A stretch of 64,000 bases of DNA, from assembly GCA_047967505.1 (NCBI GenBank), contig CM106540.1; one strand, given 5' to 3'. Positions within the stretch are counted from its first letter, which is position 1; each line of letters begins with the position of its first letter. The notes beneath the pieces were generated by a model. That model searched no databases, was not told the origin of the DNA, and was given only the letters and a program-made list of their open reading frames with translations. Shown here piece after piece: positions 1-11,474 of this stretch. Source of the stretch: Dipteris shenzhenensis. Taxonomy: Eukaryota > Polypodiophyta > Polypodiopsida > Gleicheniales. The translations under genes were made by a program, and so were the position numbers.

Positions 1-1
1 C

Positions 2-374
2 CTACAAGCCACAGTTTCTCTCCAAGAAAAACACGTACAGCTATTTGATGCCTTGAACCAAAAGGAAAAGGTCAAGTTATCCCTGTCCCAAATGCAAGCC
101 ACTTGTGATGATATCAAGAAGGAAATGGTGCACTTAAATGAAAGATTACTACTTAAAGAGGATCAACTCCATGCCACATTAGACACAAACAATGAGTTGT
201 AGAACAGCCTCAAAGAAGGTAAACATCAAATTCAAGCACTAGAGAAGGAATGCATGGCATCAAGAGAGATACTTGTGAACACCAAAGCAGAACTAGATGC
301 TCGAGAGCAAGAGATACTCCAACTCCACGTGCTTAGTGATCAATTTCCAGGGCATCCAAAAGCAGCTCAATAAT
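2..374 (+). pseudogene. coiled-coil protein remnant
   Basis: From base 2 one frame stays open apart from a TAG near 197-199 and ends at a TAA near 371. The translation is rich in Gln, Glu, Lys and Leu with heptad spacing, as in a long coiled coil (for example NERLLLKEDQL and ELDAREQEILQL). The TAG follows Glu-Leu and precedes Asn-Ser-Leu, where a Gln codon (CAG) would be natural. The start lies outside the window. I cannot name the family. A similar decayed coiled-coil stretch lies at 7,930-8,578, so both may come from one repeated gene family or element. Confidence 0.5.
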
Positions 375-399
375 TCAATAGTATTGCATACACCTCCAC

Positions 400-794
400 A
401 CTAGGTAAGTATAAAGACAAGTGCATGGAGTGGCAAAATCAAAAGACAATAATTTCCAAGTTGGAAATTCAACTACTGGGTCAAGCCAATGACAGTGTGG
501 AGGGGTCAGCACAAGATCTTTTGCTATGGGGGCATCACTACATTATACCAAGAGCTTGTTGCAGTCCTCCAGCAAGAGTATCACCTTGAAGGAAGAATAC
601 ACATACTGTGGAAACACTTGCAAATCAAAATGTTACATGCATTATCTAGTCTTGATTGGACCAGACTAGTAAGCACAAAGACTCTCCGAGATCTATGCCA
701 GCATATGGATGAAGATGAGAAGAATGTGTTCTGTCTCTCAGTGCATGTAAATCTCATACGGTTAAAGGCTGATGCCATACTACTATATGAATAA
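400..794 (+). pseudogene. possible continuation of the coiled-coil remnant, frameshifted
   Basis: Bases 400-580 read in one frame as a short coiled-coil-like segment with EIQLLGQAND. The frame starting at 489 then carries 101 codons to a TAA at 792, including GGITTLYQELVAVL and TKTLRDLCQHMDEDEKN. A change of frame near 500-540 would connect the two. I do not recognise a domain. The stretch is interpreted as the 3' part of the gene remnant that begins at base 2, but it could be independent. Confidence 0.25.
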
Positions 795-1740
795 AAAAGT
801 TAAAATTTTATATCGTAAAAGCATCAATATAAATGATTTACATACCAAGTATGATGTGAAGAAAGGAAAGAAAGATTGTCACAAGTAGATGAGATTTTAA
901 CTATAGAGTTTAAAATTTCTAGTTATTTTGAGTTCAACGAGAAAGCAAGATTAGAAATGAAACTCAGTATAAGCACTATCCAAAAATAATATGTCATTTT
1001 ACATAGTCATATAAGATGATAGTACGAGTACATTTGTATGTGTCTAAATAAAAGCATCATTATGGTTACAAGTTGCATTGTCCATTCTTTCTAGATAGTT
1101 TGATACCTTCTTCATCATCATTGTCCTTATATAGGATATTGCCAAGCATACAGTTCTTAGTAGTCCTTTCCAATTGTACTTTCCTTCCCAATAACAAATT
1201 AGCCAATGGGATCATAAATTGATAGTATTCTCCTTGTATTTTCCTCCAATAGATTTCCATACAACCATTATTGAGTCAAAGCTTGTTTTGTACATATGTA
1301 TTGGACTTATTTGTTGAAATACCATAAAGGCCATGATCTCAATGATCATGAGTCTCTTTTGTAGCCATGATGACACCTTCTATGTTACAATAAATTTTAG
1401 TATCTATGATTCATTCTTGTAGACCAAATAGCTAATGAAAGGTACCTCCAACATGGACTTCGCCAATGTATTTTATATCATGTTGCAATGGATTTCTTGT
1501 GTTGGTTGCATACAATTGGCAAGATGAACCTTTCTTGATATGAAAAACAACACATATCTAGTGACATATGCTCCTTTGACATACGCATGTAACAAGAATA
1601 CTCTTTGTGAATTCAGCTGAAACAATGTTTTGTATTATTAAACATTGATACTATGCATGTCCTTAAAATTAACGTCTATCATACAAGTAGACTATTTATA
1701 AAAGAAAACTTTCACTTACATAGAATCTAGAATACTATGG
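795..1740. other. no gene recognised
   Basis: AT-rich sequence with no reading frame beyond about 65 codons and no recognisable protein similarity. No repeat structure was noticed. Confidence 0.5.
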
Positions 1741-1789
1741 GTTTATATGACCTTTAACCTATTAACCATGGACACGAGGGAAAAAAATG

Positions 1790-2012
1790 AGGACATTTGG
1801 TAGCTTGGAGGAGAAGGGCCTGCCACGTGTAACGAAGGAGATCTTGGATGGAGGCTTAGAGAGGGGAGGAGGTGGAAAGACAAGAGGCAAGCTTTGAGTG
1901 GGGAGGAGATAGAAAGGCAAGAGGCAGCTTTGGGAGGAAGGAGGAGATAGAAGGTCAATGGAATCGAGGAGATGTAAATTAAGCTTTGGGAGAAAGGAGG
2001 AGATGGAAGGTC
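1790..2012. repeat. GGAGGA/GGAAGG-rich tandem repeat, copy 1
   Basis: Strongly purine-biased short repeats built on motifs such as GGGAGGAGGTGGAAAG and GGAGGAGATGGAAGGT. The same motifs recur at 3,145-3,395. The open minus-strand frame here (Pro/Ser/Leu-rich) is a by-product of the composition. Confidence 0.7.
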
Positions 2013-3144
2013 TTAACTCTCTAATACTTTTTTGTTCTTATCAACTCTTTCCAAGGCACCGCCTTTGAATTTATTCAATAAACTATCATTGTACCCAAGC
2101 TTTTGAGCCATTGTTTTATCCATATAAGAGATAAATAAAAGTACTTCTCTTTGAATAAAACCAAATATCTTCTTTAATTGCTTCAAATCTTCCTTCTTTG
2201 CCATGCCTATATGTACGGGAGGGCTTAAGGCCTATGAATATTTATCACAGTAATTAGTTTGTAAATGTTTTCGTTCATTTGAATAACCAACTAATGGGCA
2301 ATTTAGCAATATTTTGTGAGGAATCTATCTAAAAAGATATGGAGAAAAATGAAAATTTTTTAAAAGTATAGCATAAAATTACCATGATCAAAATATTCAC
2401 ATATATAAAAAACAATTCTTGGACATACCTTAGTCAAAGCATAACATTATCATCTTTCAAAATAGTCCGCAAAGGTATTAAACAAAATTTGCATTAGTTT
2501 TGAAAAAAAGACATTGTCTAGTATTGGAAGCCAATGAGGGGTACATATTTTTAATGGTTACCAAGGGTAGTGGCAATACATTGAGAAAAGCTTCTAACTT
2601 GTTGTATAATATAAGGAGAAACTAAGCAATGGGATCAAGGAATTTTAAATAATTTGAGCCAAGCGGGTCCATCCAATTATAGACACTTGAGGAGTCTAGT
2701 ACCATTCATCTAATGATCTCCCCTTATGAAACCTTTTAACTATTTGATATGGGTCCCTTTTAAAAGACCTATGCCACCAGATGAACCTAACCCCTAGGTG
2801 ATATCGAACCATCTCCCTGTACCAAATAACACATTCCAACATGAGTAACTATAAAGTCCAAAAGCATAAAGGTATGCAAACTATGAGTCTCGCTGAGAAT
2901 AGCATTAAAGCATGAAGTACTTCTTATAATTAAAAGACATTGAAATGGACAACCAAAAGATCAAAATTAATGGTATGAGAAGACAAATCATAGGTAGATG
3001 GGTTCATACAATTGGACTATGCAACTATATCTATAGACCATGAAAAGGATCGAAAATGGCCACCAATTAGATGGCATCATGTCTATCGTGACCTATGGGC
3101 ATGGATATCATACCTAACTGCTTAAGCACCCAAGGAACCGCTTT
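2013..3144. other. no gene recognised
   Basis: AT-rich. A 63-codon minus-strand frame at 2,013-2,204 (lysine-rich, starting MAKKEDLKQLKK) has no recognisable family and lies next to low-complexity DNA, so I do not call it a gene. Confidence 0.4.
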
Positions 3145-3395
3145 CATGGAGGCTTGGAGAGGGGAGGAGGTGGAAAGATAAGAGGTAGGCTTTGAGTGGG
3201 GAGGAGGTGGAAAGACAAGTGATTGGCTTTGAGTGGGGAGGAGGTGGAAACACAAGAGGCAGCTTTGGGAGGAAGGAGGAGATAGAAGGTCAATGGAATG
3301 GAGGAGATGGAGCTTTAGCTTTGGGAGGAAGGAGGAGATGGAAGGACGATGGAAGGTCAATGGAATGAAAGGAGGAGATGGAAGGTCTAAAAGCC
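3145..3395. repeat. GGAGGA/GGAAGG-rich tandem repeat, copy 2
   Basis: Purine-rich tandem repeat of the same family as 1,790-2,012, with units containing GGTGGAAAGACAAG and GGAGGAGATGGAAGG. The two copies are about 1.2 kb apart in the same orientation. Open frames on both strands reflect lack of T on the plus strand. Confidence 0.7.
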
Positions 3396-4030
3396 ATGGG
3401 CCAACATGCATTTGTTTTGGCCTTGGCCATTTCTCAATTACTTTTTGGTTGATTCATTTCCTTGATTCCAACAAAGCAGACAAATGAGAGCTCTATTGGA
3501 CAAAGGAAGCAAATTGGATTCCTGAATCTAGCATTGATGAAAGAAGAAGCCAGCACGAAATCATCCAATATCTAGGGGAGAAGGAGGCCTATCTTGTAGC
3601 ATCTAATTCACAAACCTTCATTGCTGGATTACTGGAAACTTTTCTATAGAACTAATAGTATAATATGTAGAAGAATAGAGTCACATTTAGATATGGAGCT
3701 AAATGGAGCGATCATATGTGTGCTTTTGCACAAAGTGCTTGATGCGCTCCACCTGATGTTGAGATGATGGTCACAGAGTGGATCCCTTGCATCCACTTGC
3801 ATTACTCTTAAGCCATAGCCAGTTATGAGATCATTCACATAAGAAATTGATAGAATGATGGGATCGTAACTCCGTGAAGCAAATGATTTCTGCTAGGTGG
3901 CCAAGGGAAGATCCGCCTTCAGATGGGGAGTGGTTGAGGATGGTCATGTATCTTTGCATGTGCAAAGCACGGATTTTATATTCATTAATATAATATATGA
4001 GCAATTCCATGTAAAAATACTTCATCCTAT
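3396..4030. other. no gene recognised
   Basis: Nothing recognisable. Only short frames of about 64 codons without family signatures. Confidence 0.4.
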
Positions 4031-4039
4031 AAGATTCAT

Positions 4040-4275
4040 CCTATAACACTATCACCTTCAACATGCGGTCAATCAATGTACCATATGAGTAAATTCTTTT
4101 GGAAATACTCCAAGGTATAAAGATGGAATCTTGTATTAAAAGTAAATAGGAAAAAAGAAAGAAGGAAATCCATAGCATAACATTATCACGTTCAATACAA
4201 GGCCAATCAATATACCATATGAGCAAATCATTACAGAAATACTCGAAGGTACAAAGTTGAATCTTCTACTCTATT
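4040..4275. repeat. two tandem copies of a ~115-bp dispersed repeat
   Basis: The segment near 4,045-4,130 containing CAATGTACCATATGAGTAAA is repeated near 4,180-4,270 as CAATATACCATATGAGCAAA, each followed by a similar ATACTC(C/G)AAGGTA stretch. A third copy is at about 6,060-6,150, beside the Copia gag fragment, which suggests a piece of retroelement LTR or leader. Confidence 0.6.
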
Positions 4276-4622
4276 CATTAAGGAGAGGTTTCAACGTGGA
4301 GCCATTCTAAAGGTTCGGCAAGATCAAGATGGAGGTTCGTAGTAGGTTCAGAGGGTAGGTGGAGGTTTGGAGGAGCACGAGCATGCACGATGATGACATG
4401 TGGCAATCACGACGCACAAAAATAGATCGATCTATCATTGTAGACTGCACTGCAAGCATGTGTGCTGATGTGGCATGTTGCATGTCATGGATGCAGACAT
4501 GGCTATCTCGTACTACGCAGACAGTGCATCACTCACCCGCTCGCACTATGTGAACTAGAAGATTGTGCACTGCTGGCACGCTGAGACGTGGAGTAAATGC
4601 TGCTGTTGGCATGCGTAGTAAA

Positions 4623-4626
4623 TGTG

Positions 4627-4674
<48 letters not shown>

Positions 4675-4771
4675 CATAAGAGACAAAGAGAGAGAGGAGA
4701 GAGAGGGAGGAGAGATGATGAAGAGAGAGAGAGAGGCATAAGAGGTAAAGAGAGAGAGGAGGAGAGAGAAG

Positions 4772-4834
<63 letters not shown>

Positions 4835-4835
4835 A
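4623..4835. repeat. (GA)n microsatellite, compound
   Basis: Long runs of alternating GA, interrupted by AGG and GGCATAAGAG units, span about 210 bp. The purest tracts are near 4,641-4,671 and 4,777-4,833. Frames here read as Arg-Glu or Leu-Ser repeats and are not genes. Confidence 0.95.
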
Positions 4836-4869
4836 CGATCGTGGGTGAGTCCAAAAGGGCAGGATTAAC

Positions 4870-6045
4870 CAAGTTCTTGCTATCTCTGGAACCTTCTAGC
4901 CATTGCCACCCTCTCTCCCTATAAATTGATCACCCCCTTGCAAGTTGCTGGCTTCACTCTGTGTGGGCTCTCTCACTCTACAAATCACCCACTCCTTCTC
5001 TCTAGAAATCATTCCCTCTCTATGTGGGCTCCCTCGCTCTACAAATCGCTCACTTCCTCTCTCTACAAATCATGCCGAGCGACCAAGGTTAAAGATAGCT
5101 CTTGAGAGTGGAATCCATAGGAATTGAGGCGAGACGAAGGCCAGGGATGAGAAGGCTGAATTAATTAAATTCGGCCTTAGGTTAACGAGCTATTCATATT
5201 CCGATTTAAGGGAGGAGTAGGGGGAGCGAGGGAAAGGGAGAGAGCAAGACATGCGTAGGGATTTGTAGATGTGATTTTTCCCTATAAAATTGGAAACGTA
5301 TTGGGATTCCTCATGCGTGAAAAGAATATGGCTACTAAGAGCTATGATTTTTTGAAGATGGAGAGGTGAGTAGGCTAAGAATGCAAATATATGAAAGCTT
5401 GGGGAATAGAAGTGAAACTTTCTTATTATGGTCGACGATGGTCACAATGGGATTGGACATTGCAATAGTGATTAACATGATAGAAATAAGAGTCGCCCAA
5501 GCACATAAACACGTGCACAATTGTGCACACGCATGCACACACATAAACATAGACATGCACATGCATAGACAGGCATGTTTAGCAACACGACATGCTCACA
5601 TACATACAGGTGTACTCACTCACATATGTTCAAATAATCAACACATATACACGTTAAATACATTTTCCATTTGTGAGTGCTTATCCCCCTTCCCTATTGA
5701 TTTTCTATTCTTGCTCCCATTGGATGATGGCTTTGCCCTAGACATGATGAATTTCTTGCATCCAATAGCATAGAAAAGTAAGCTTGAAACCCATGATTAC
5801 TACTTGAAGCATTCAAAAGTCTACTAAACCATGATGCATAACACAATCATCTTCCAAGAATTTGAGAGGAATAAAGGTTGCAATAAGTACTTCCAATTTT
5901 TTCTTCCTTTATTTACAACACTCACAATTGACAAACTAAAAAGATGGAGGGGTCTTGAAACTTGAAATTTTATTTTCTTAAAATTCAGATCCCACCTCCA
6001 GACCCAATAGAGTGGGTCTCTAACTTGTTGTAGATAGGTCATGCT
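4870..6045. other. no gene recognised; CA-rich patch
   Basis: Contains repeated CTCTCTCTACAAATC(A/G)-type phrases at 4,930-5,075 and a CACA/ACAC/CATG-rich patch at 5,500-5,660. The 135-codon plus frame at 5,366-5,773 runs through that patch and is His/Cys-rich for compositional reasons; no family is recognised. Confidence 0.4.
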
Positions 6046-6149
6046 ACTTGTTTGTATTAAAGGAAAGAAAGAAGTACAAAAAAGAAACCCCATAGCACAC
6101 CATTGGTATTTTTAATAGATGACCACTCAATATACCATATGAGCAAATC

Positions 6150-6335
6150 TACTGTAGGTGCAACTGGGGCGGTAGGCAATGCCGGTTCTGCTTCAGCTCC
6201 AGTGATGAATCCCCATAAACCTTTCCCCATGATGTATTTTGTCAATCTAAACTTCCATGCTTGGAAGTTAGTACCTTTGATCTTGTCAGCAACAATTTGT
6301 GACAGACCATCTCTTGACATTGTGAAACTGCAAGC
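6150..6335 (-). pseudogene. Copia gag N-terminus fragment
   Basis: On the minus strand the translation has the N-terminal gag signature of plant Copia elements: LSQIVADKIKG, then NFQAWKFRLTKYIMGKGLW and FITGAEAEP. This closely parallels the gag start at 50,580-50,696 (SLSQIVTKKLDKNNFQAWKF). It ends within about 60 residues. Downstream in its own sense the frame enters the 6,060-6,150 repeat. The pol piece beginning at 6,640 lies on the opposite strand, so the element has been rearranged. Confidence 0.8.
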
Positions 6336-6600
6336 AAAAAACCCCAAAAATGCACTCGCACAGTTCTTGCCTCACATAGGCAATATGTACAAACTTGGCA
6401 AAAGTGGTATGCTACCACACAATCACTTTCTATGACTCTTTTGCATAAGAAGACTATAGGCAATATTATGTCACTTCTAATATCTCTGCAACATAGGCAT
6501 ACACTGAGTTTCTACACTCTGTTTGCATCGAACAATAGAACGTCAATGCACAATAGAAATATGGCCTTTTCTGTGAAGCCGCTTAGAGAACTTGCAGTTG
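6336..6600 (-). other. Copia 5' leader remnant
   Basis: The sequence around 6,365-6,430 (GCCTCACATAGGC, AAAGTGGTATG, ACCACACAATCACTTTC) matches the leader upstream of gag in the 46-51 kb Copia element (GCCTCACACGGGC, AAAGTGGTATT, ACCACATAGTCACTTCC, near 50,745-50,810). It therefore represents untranslated leader sequence on the minus strand. Confidence 0.6.
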
Positions 6601-6639
6601 TGAAACCGGCCTCGAAATGAGCTCAAATCAAAAATCTGG

Positions 6640-7884
6640 CGTGACTAATAGCTTTGCTCTCACCAATCAGATGGATGTCAAGAATGCCTTCTTGCATGGC
6701 GACTTGCAAGAAGAGGTCTATATGCAACAGCCACAGGGCTATGTTGATGCTGTCCACCATGAGTATGTCTGCAAGTTGAGGAAAGCCTTGTATGGCTTGA
6801 AGCAGGCACCTAGAGCATGGTAAGACAAGATACGACAATATCTTGTCACTATTGGGTTTCAAATTTCCGTTGCAGATTTCTCACTATATGTGAGGAAAAT
6901 AGAAAATGGGATCATGCTTCTTATTATCTATGTGGATGACTTGATTATGACAAGGGATAGTGATGATGACATCCAGCATGTCAAGATGTTTCTCAAATAG
7001 AAGTTTGAGATGAAGGATTTGGGAGAGCTGAAGTATTTCTTGGGCATTGAGGTGATTCGAACCTCAGAGGGACTTTGTCTTTTGCAGCAACAAAATATGC
7101 ATTGGACATGTTGTCCAAGTATGGGATGACAGCATGCAAGCCCATTTCTGTGCCATTGGAACAGAATGGCAAGTTGAGTGCAGACATAGGTGATCTGCTA
7201 GAAGACCCTACTATGTTCAGGCACATAGTAGGAAGTTTGATTTATATGACTATCACCACACCGGATTTGAGTTATACAGTTGGGTTGGTGAGTCAGTGTA
7301 GGCCAGGAAGCCACATTTGGGTGTAGCCAGGCACATTCTTTGGTATGTCAAGTTTACTCTTTAGTATGGACTTGTTTATGAGGCTGGATTATAGGTAGAG
7401 TTGCATGGGTTCATGGATGTTGACTAGGTTGGTAGTATCGCAGATAGGAGATCTACCAGTGGATTTATCTTTTCTATTGAGAGTGCTCCTATCAGTTGGA
7501 GTAGCAAGAGGTAGCCTCTTACAGTGGATCTTTTGGGCATAGAGGCAAAGTACAGAGGTGCAGTGATGGTTGCATGTGAGGTAGCTTGGTTGTAGAAGCT
7601 ACTCTTTGATATGGGAGTCTCAGCACAGGGACCCGTTTTCATTTATTGTGACAACATGAGCAACATTCAGTTGGCGAGCAATCCAGTGTTCCATGCTAGA
7701 ACCAAGCACATTGAAGTGCACTATCACTTTGTGTGAGAGCAGGTTGTAGTAGGTTAGGTGGATTTGGTTTATGTCAACATGGAGGATCAGGTGGATGACA
7801 TCATCATAAAGGTATTGGGCATAGAGAAGCTGCACAAGTTTAGAGACCTGCTTGGTGTGCAGGATATGGCTTTGAGCTTGAAGG
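6640..7884 (+). pseudogene. Copia reverse transcriptase-RNase H remnant
   Basis: Reads through [67 protein letters not shown] and RRSTSGF, then RNase H motifs (AKYRGAVMVACEVAW, YCDNMS, HIEVHYHFV). The catalytic YVDD box is present near 6,931. The gene starts in the middle of RT, has many in-frame stops and a frame change near 7,080. Most stops stand where sibling copies have Gln or Arg (LK-stop-KFEMK for LKQKFEMK, HFV-stop-EQV for HFVREKV), consistent with C-to-T decay. It is closest to the 14.5-16.1 kb and 46.9-48.4 kb copies. Confidence 0.9.
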
Positions 7885-7930
7885 AGAGTGTCCAGATATC
7901 AAGCTCAGCGCATCATGAGATGCCAGGGTG
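7885..7930 (+). repeat. start of degraded Copia 3' LTR
   Basis: After the RNase H reading frame comes a purine tract (GAAGGAGAG) and then TGTCCAGATATCAAGCTC, which resembles the TGTTGAGATATCAAGC start of the 3' LTR at 14,847. The similarity stops near 7,925, where the coiled-coil pseudogene begins. Confidence 0.5.
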
Positions 7931-8578
7931 ATCGAGAAAGCACTCACCTGGGAGGAAAAGAGAGAAGCCCTACTGGTCTCAGCTCGAAACCTCTTCCATT
8001 TTGCTCAACACTGTGTGTCCCCATAGATCATTCAGCACAACATTGAGGAGGTGCGGCGCTTCATTTTAGATGTTCAACGAGAACAAGAAGAGTGGCAGGC
8101 CAAGTAGGAAGAAAGGTTAGTGAAGATTTTCCACCATGCAGAGGTATTGAAAGATAGGAGGAAGGAAGTCGAGCAAGAGCTCGGAGCTACATAGGAAAGA
8201 CTACTCAACACTCAAGCAGAAAATCAAGTTGTGTACAAAGAACTTGGAACAGTAGAATCCCTATACGAGTTAGTTATGCAAGAAAACAGGGGATTGCAAG
8301 AGCGAGTTTATCAACTCACAACTGAAGCCGATGTAGTTCGGATGGAGTGCGATGAACTGTAGCATCAATTGAGCAGCGGCACAACTAAAGCATCTTCTCT
8401 TTTTGAGCTAGACATCGCAAGACTTAAGCGCCGGAATAAGAAGTTGAAGAAACAGGTGAAAAATCTCAAGCAGGCAAACAAGGCCCTTCAATTCAAGTGC
8501 AAGAAGCCCTTGCTCGATCACGAGGATGATGTACTAGTGGAGGGGTGCCATACTTTGCATGGTTGTTATATTGAGTAG
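7930..8578 (+). pseudogene. coiled-coil protein remnant running into satellite
   Basis: One frame from about 7,930 to the TAG at 8,576 encodes a strongly heptad-like protein: IEEVRRFILDVQREQEEW, EVLKDRRKEVEQELG, RLKRRNKKLKKQVKNLKQA. In-frame TAGs interrupt it near 8,107, 8,192 and 8,360, each where Gln (CAG) would suit the coiled coil. The last 69 codons (8,369-8,578) are free of stops and end in residues encoded by the first satellite unit. It resembles the remnant at bases 2-374. No domain family is recognised. Confidence 0.55.
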
Positions 8579-10805
8579 TATTGAGGTTTGTACAAAGTAT
8601 TTTATCCATACATCCAAGGAAAGTACCATAGGAGTACTTCGATGCCCATTTTCCAATGCCGATGGGTGGCACCTTGTGGAAATCTCAGAAATACACAAGT
8701 GCGACCAAGAAAACGTTAGCAAACGGGCACGATACTTCACATGACTCTTATATTGATTAGTACTAGACCTTATATTGATTAGTACCGAGGCATGTGCAAA
8801 GTATCATACCTGTACGACCGAGGCAAGTACCATAGGAGTACTCCGATGCATGTTTTCCAGTGCATATGGGTGGCACCTAGTGGAAATCCTAGAAATATGA
8901 GTGAGACCAAGCAAACATTAGCGGACATCCACCATAATTTTCCTGTCTCTTATTTTGAGTAGTAGCAAGGCATGTGCAAAGTATCATCCCTGTGTGATGG
9001 AGGCAAGAGCCAAAGGAGTACTCCGATGCATGTTTTCTAGTGCCGCGATGGGTGGCACCTAGTGGACATCCTAGAAATAGGCAATGGCCAAGTGCGACCA
9101 AGCAACCATTAGAAGACAGCCACCATACTTTGCTCGGATGTTATATTGAATAGTACCAAGGTGCGTGCAAAGTGTTGTACCCATGCGGCTAAGGCAAGTT
9201 CTAGAGGAGTACTCCGATGCACATTTTTCGATGCCGATGGGTGGCACCTAGTGGAAATCCAAGAAATACGCAAATGCGACCAAGCAAACAGTAGCCGCCA
9301 GGGACCATAATTTGCACAACTCTTATATTGAGTAGTACCGAGGCATGTGCAAAATATTGTATGTGTGCAGCTAAGGCAAGTACCATAGGAGTACTCCGAT
9401 GCACATTTTTCACTACCGATGGGTGGCACCTAGTGGATATCCCAAAAATACGCAAGTGCGACCAAGCAAACATTAGCCGACGGGCACCATAATTTTCCCA
9501 TCTCTTATTTTGAGTAGTAGCGAGGTGTGTGCAAAGCGTCGTCCCCATGTGGTAGAGGCAAGAACCAAAGGAGTACTTTGATGCACTTTTTCGAGTGCCG
9601 ATGGGGGGCACCTAGTGGATATCCCAGAAATATGGACCAATCAAATGTTAGTCGATGGGAACCATACTTTGCACGGATATTATATTGATTATTACTAAGG
9701 CATATGCAAAGTATTGTGGAAATATGCAAGTGTGTGAAGAAAATAGTAGCGGATGAGCATGATACTTTGCACGGATCTTATATTCATTAGTCTCTAAGCG
9801 TGTGCAAAGTGTCATTCTCGTGCAGCTGAGGCAAGTACCATAGGACTACTATGATACACATTTTCTAGTGCTGATGGGTGGCAAGTAGAGGAAATCTGGG
9901 AAATACGCATGTCCGACCATGCAAACTGTACTGTATAGGCACCATATGTTGCACGACTCTTATATTGATTAGAGTTGAGGCATGTGAAAAGTATCATACC
10001 TGTGCAGCTGGGGAAAGTACCATAGGAGTACTCTGATGCACATTTTCCAGTGCCGATGGTTGGCACCTAGTGGAAATCCTAGAAATATGCAAGTGCGACC
10101 AAGAAAATGGTAGACAATGGGCACCATACTTTGCACAGATCTCATATTGAGTGGTACCAAGGCATGTGCAAAGTATAGTTCCCTGTGTGGCCAAGATAAG
10201 TACCATAGGAGTACTTCGATGCACTTTTCTAGTGCCGATGGGTGGCACCTTGTGCAAATCTCAAAAATACACAAGTGCGACCAAGAAAACGTTAGCGGAT
10301 GGCCATCATACTTTGCATGAATCTTATATCAAATATTAATAAGGCATGTGCAAAGTATCGTACCTGTGTGTCCGAGGGAAGTACCATAGGAGTACTCTGA
10401 TGCACATTTTCTAGTGCTGAAGGTGGCACTAGTGAAAATCCCAGAAATACGCATGTGCGACCAAGAAAGTGGAAGCGGATGCAAACCGTACTTTGCACAA
10501 ATCTTATATTTAGTAGTACTAAGGAGTGTGCAAAGTATCATACATGTGCAGCCAAGGAAAGTACCATAAAAGTACTCCGATGCACATTTTCTAATGCTAA
10601 TGGGGGGCACCTAGTGGAAATTTGGTAAACACGCAAGTGCAACTAAGAAAATGTTAGCGGACAGGAACCATACTTTGCACGACTCTTATATTTATTATTA
10701 ACAAGCCGTCTCCAAAATATCGTACCCATGTGGCCAAGCAAAGTACCATAGGAGTAGACCGATGCACTTCTTCCAGTGCCGATGGGTGGCACCTAGTAGA
10801 AATCC
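8540..10805 (+). repeat. satellite A, ~182-bp tandem array, about 12 units
   Basis: A unit containing GTACCATAGGAGTACTCCG, then GCCGATGGGTGGCACC, AAATACGCAAGTGCGACCAA, CATACTTTGCACG and GGCATGTGCAAAGTAT recurs head to tail. The GTACCATAGGAGTACT core lies near 8,622, 8,827, 9,007, 9,198, 9,380, 9,560, 9,834, 10,017, 10,200, 10,380, 10,560 and 10,742, so most spacings are 180-190 bp. The interval 9,560-9,834 carries a partial extra unit with a deletion around 9,717. Because 182 is not a multiple of three, minus-strand frames read different phases of the unit; they are artefacts of the repeat. Confidence 0.95.
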
Positions 10806-10809
10806 TTTG

Positions 10810-11460
10810 CACATTGATGGAAATAGTAGCGAAAGGGCACAGGGTGAAGATAATCTCCACCCAAATGGAAGCCAATATGTCAACCTCAGTGCATGGATGG
10901 CCCCCCAAGACGAATAAGCATCGCAAACACCATATCCACCATAAGGTGATACTGGAGATCACCTCCCAGGTTGATGCTATGGCTGAAGTAGGCAGAGAAT
11001 CCTGAGCTGGTACAAGGATCAAAAGCAAATCCTATGGCTCCATGATGCTGAACTCTGGGGGACCCCGTCTCTGGCCGCACTGCATGAAGAACTCGTGGTC
11101 CCCAAGCTTTGACTCAAAGAGGGCAAAGACTCTAGATCCTTTCCCCCATAAAGGAGCCCCCCATGTCATCAAGAAGGACTCGGATGCAACATGGGAGAAC
11201 AACCTGAAAATACCTATCCAAACCACTGTAGAGCTCGGACACCTCCACAAATAGTGCTTGCTAGATTCCTTTCCAAGCTGGCATTGTATACACAAGGAGG
11301 GTCTGCTCATCTGCTAAAGCCAAGTACCCACTGGTATGCCTCCATGCATGGTAAGCCAAAGAAAGTAGGAGACTTTCCTAGCTCTACTGATTCCCCAAAA
11401 GTGAGTCTAGTAACTCATCAAGAGTTCTGTAGAGAGTCCCCGTGCATGCCAATGCTGGGT
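10810..11460 (-). pseudogene. LINE (non-LTR retrotransposon) C-terminal remnant with zf-RVT motif
   Basis: On the minus strand the translation includes KVSYFLWLTMHGGIP, then a stop, then CIQCQLGKESSKHYLWRCP followed by VVWIGIFRLF. This matches the pattern of the C-terminal zinc-binding region of plant L1-type LINEs: Cys-x2-Cys, then Glu-Ser, His-x4-Cys-Pro and a Trp. Further on, WEVISSITLWWIWCLRC and ILASIWVEI match the usual tail of this protein. Stops and at least one frame change show it is dead. Its 3' side abuts satellite A. Confidence 0.7.
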
Positions 11461-11474
11461 GGCAAATGGTAAAT

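Noticed and set aside
4533-4872. Overlapping open frames of 68-105 codons
   Set aside because: They lie on the (GA)n microsatellite and read as Ser-Leu or Arg-Glu repeats; composition alone explains them.
5366-5773. 135-codon frame rich in His and Cys as a metal-binding protein
   Set aside because: The His/Cys content comes from CACA/CATG repeats; no spaced metal-binding motif is present.
8889-10610. Multiple minus-strand frames with similar peptides
   Set aside because: They are successive phases of satellite A; the unit length is not a multiple of three and no frame persists beyond about one unit.
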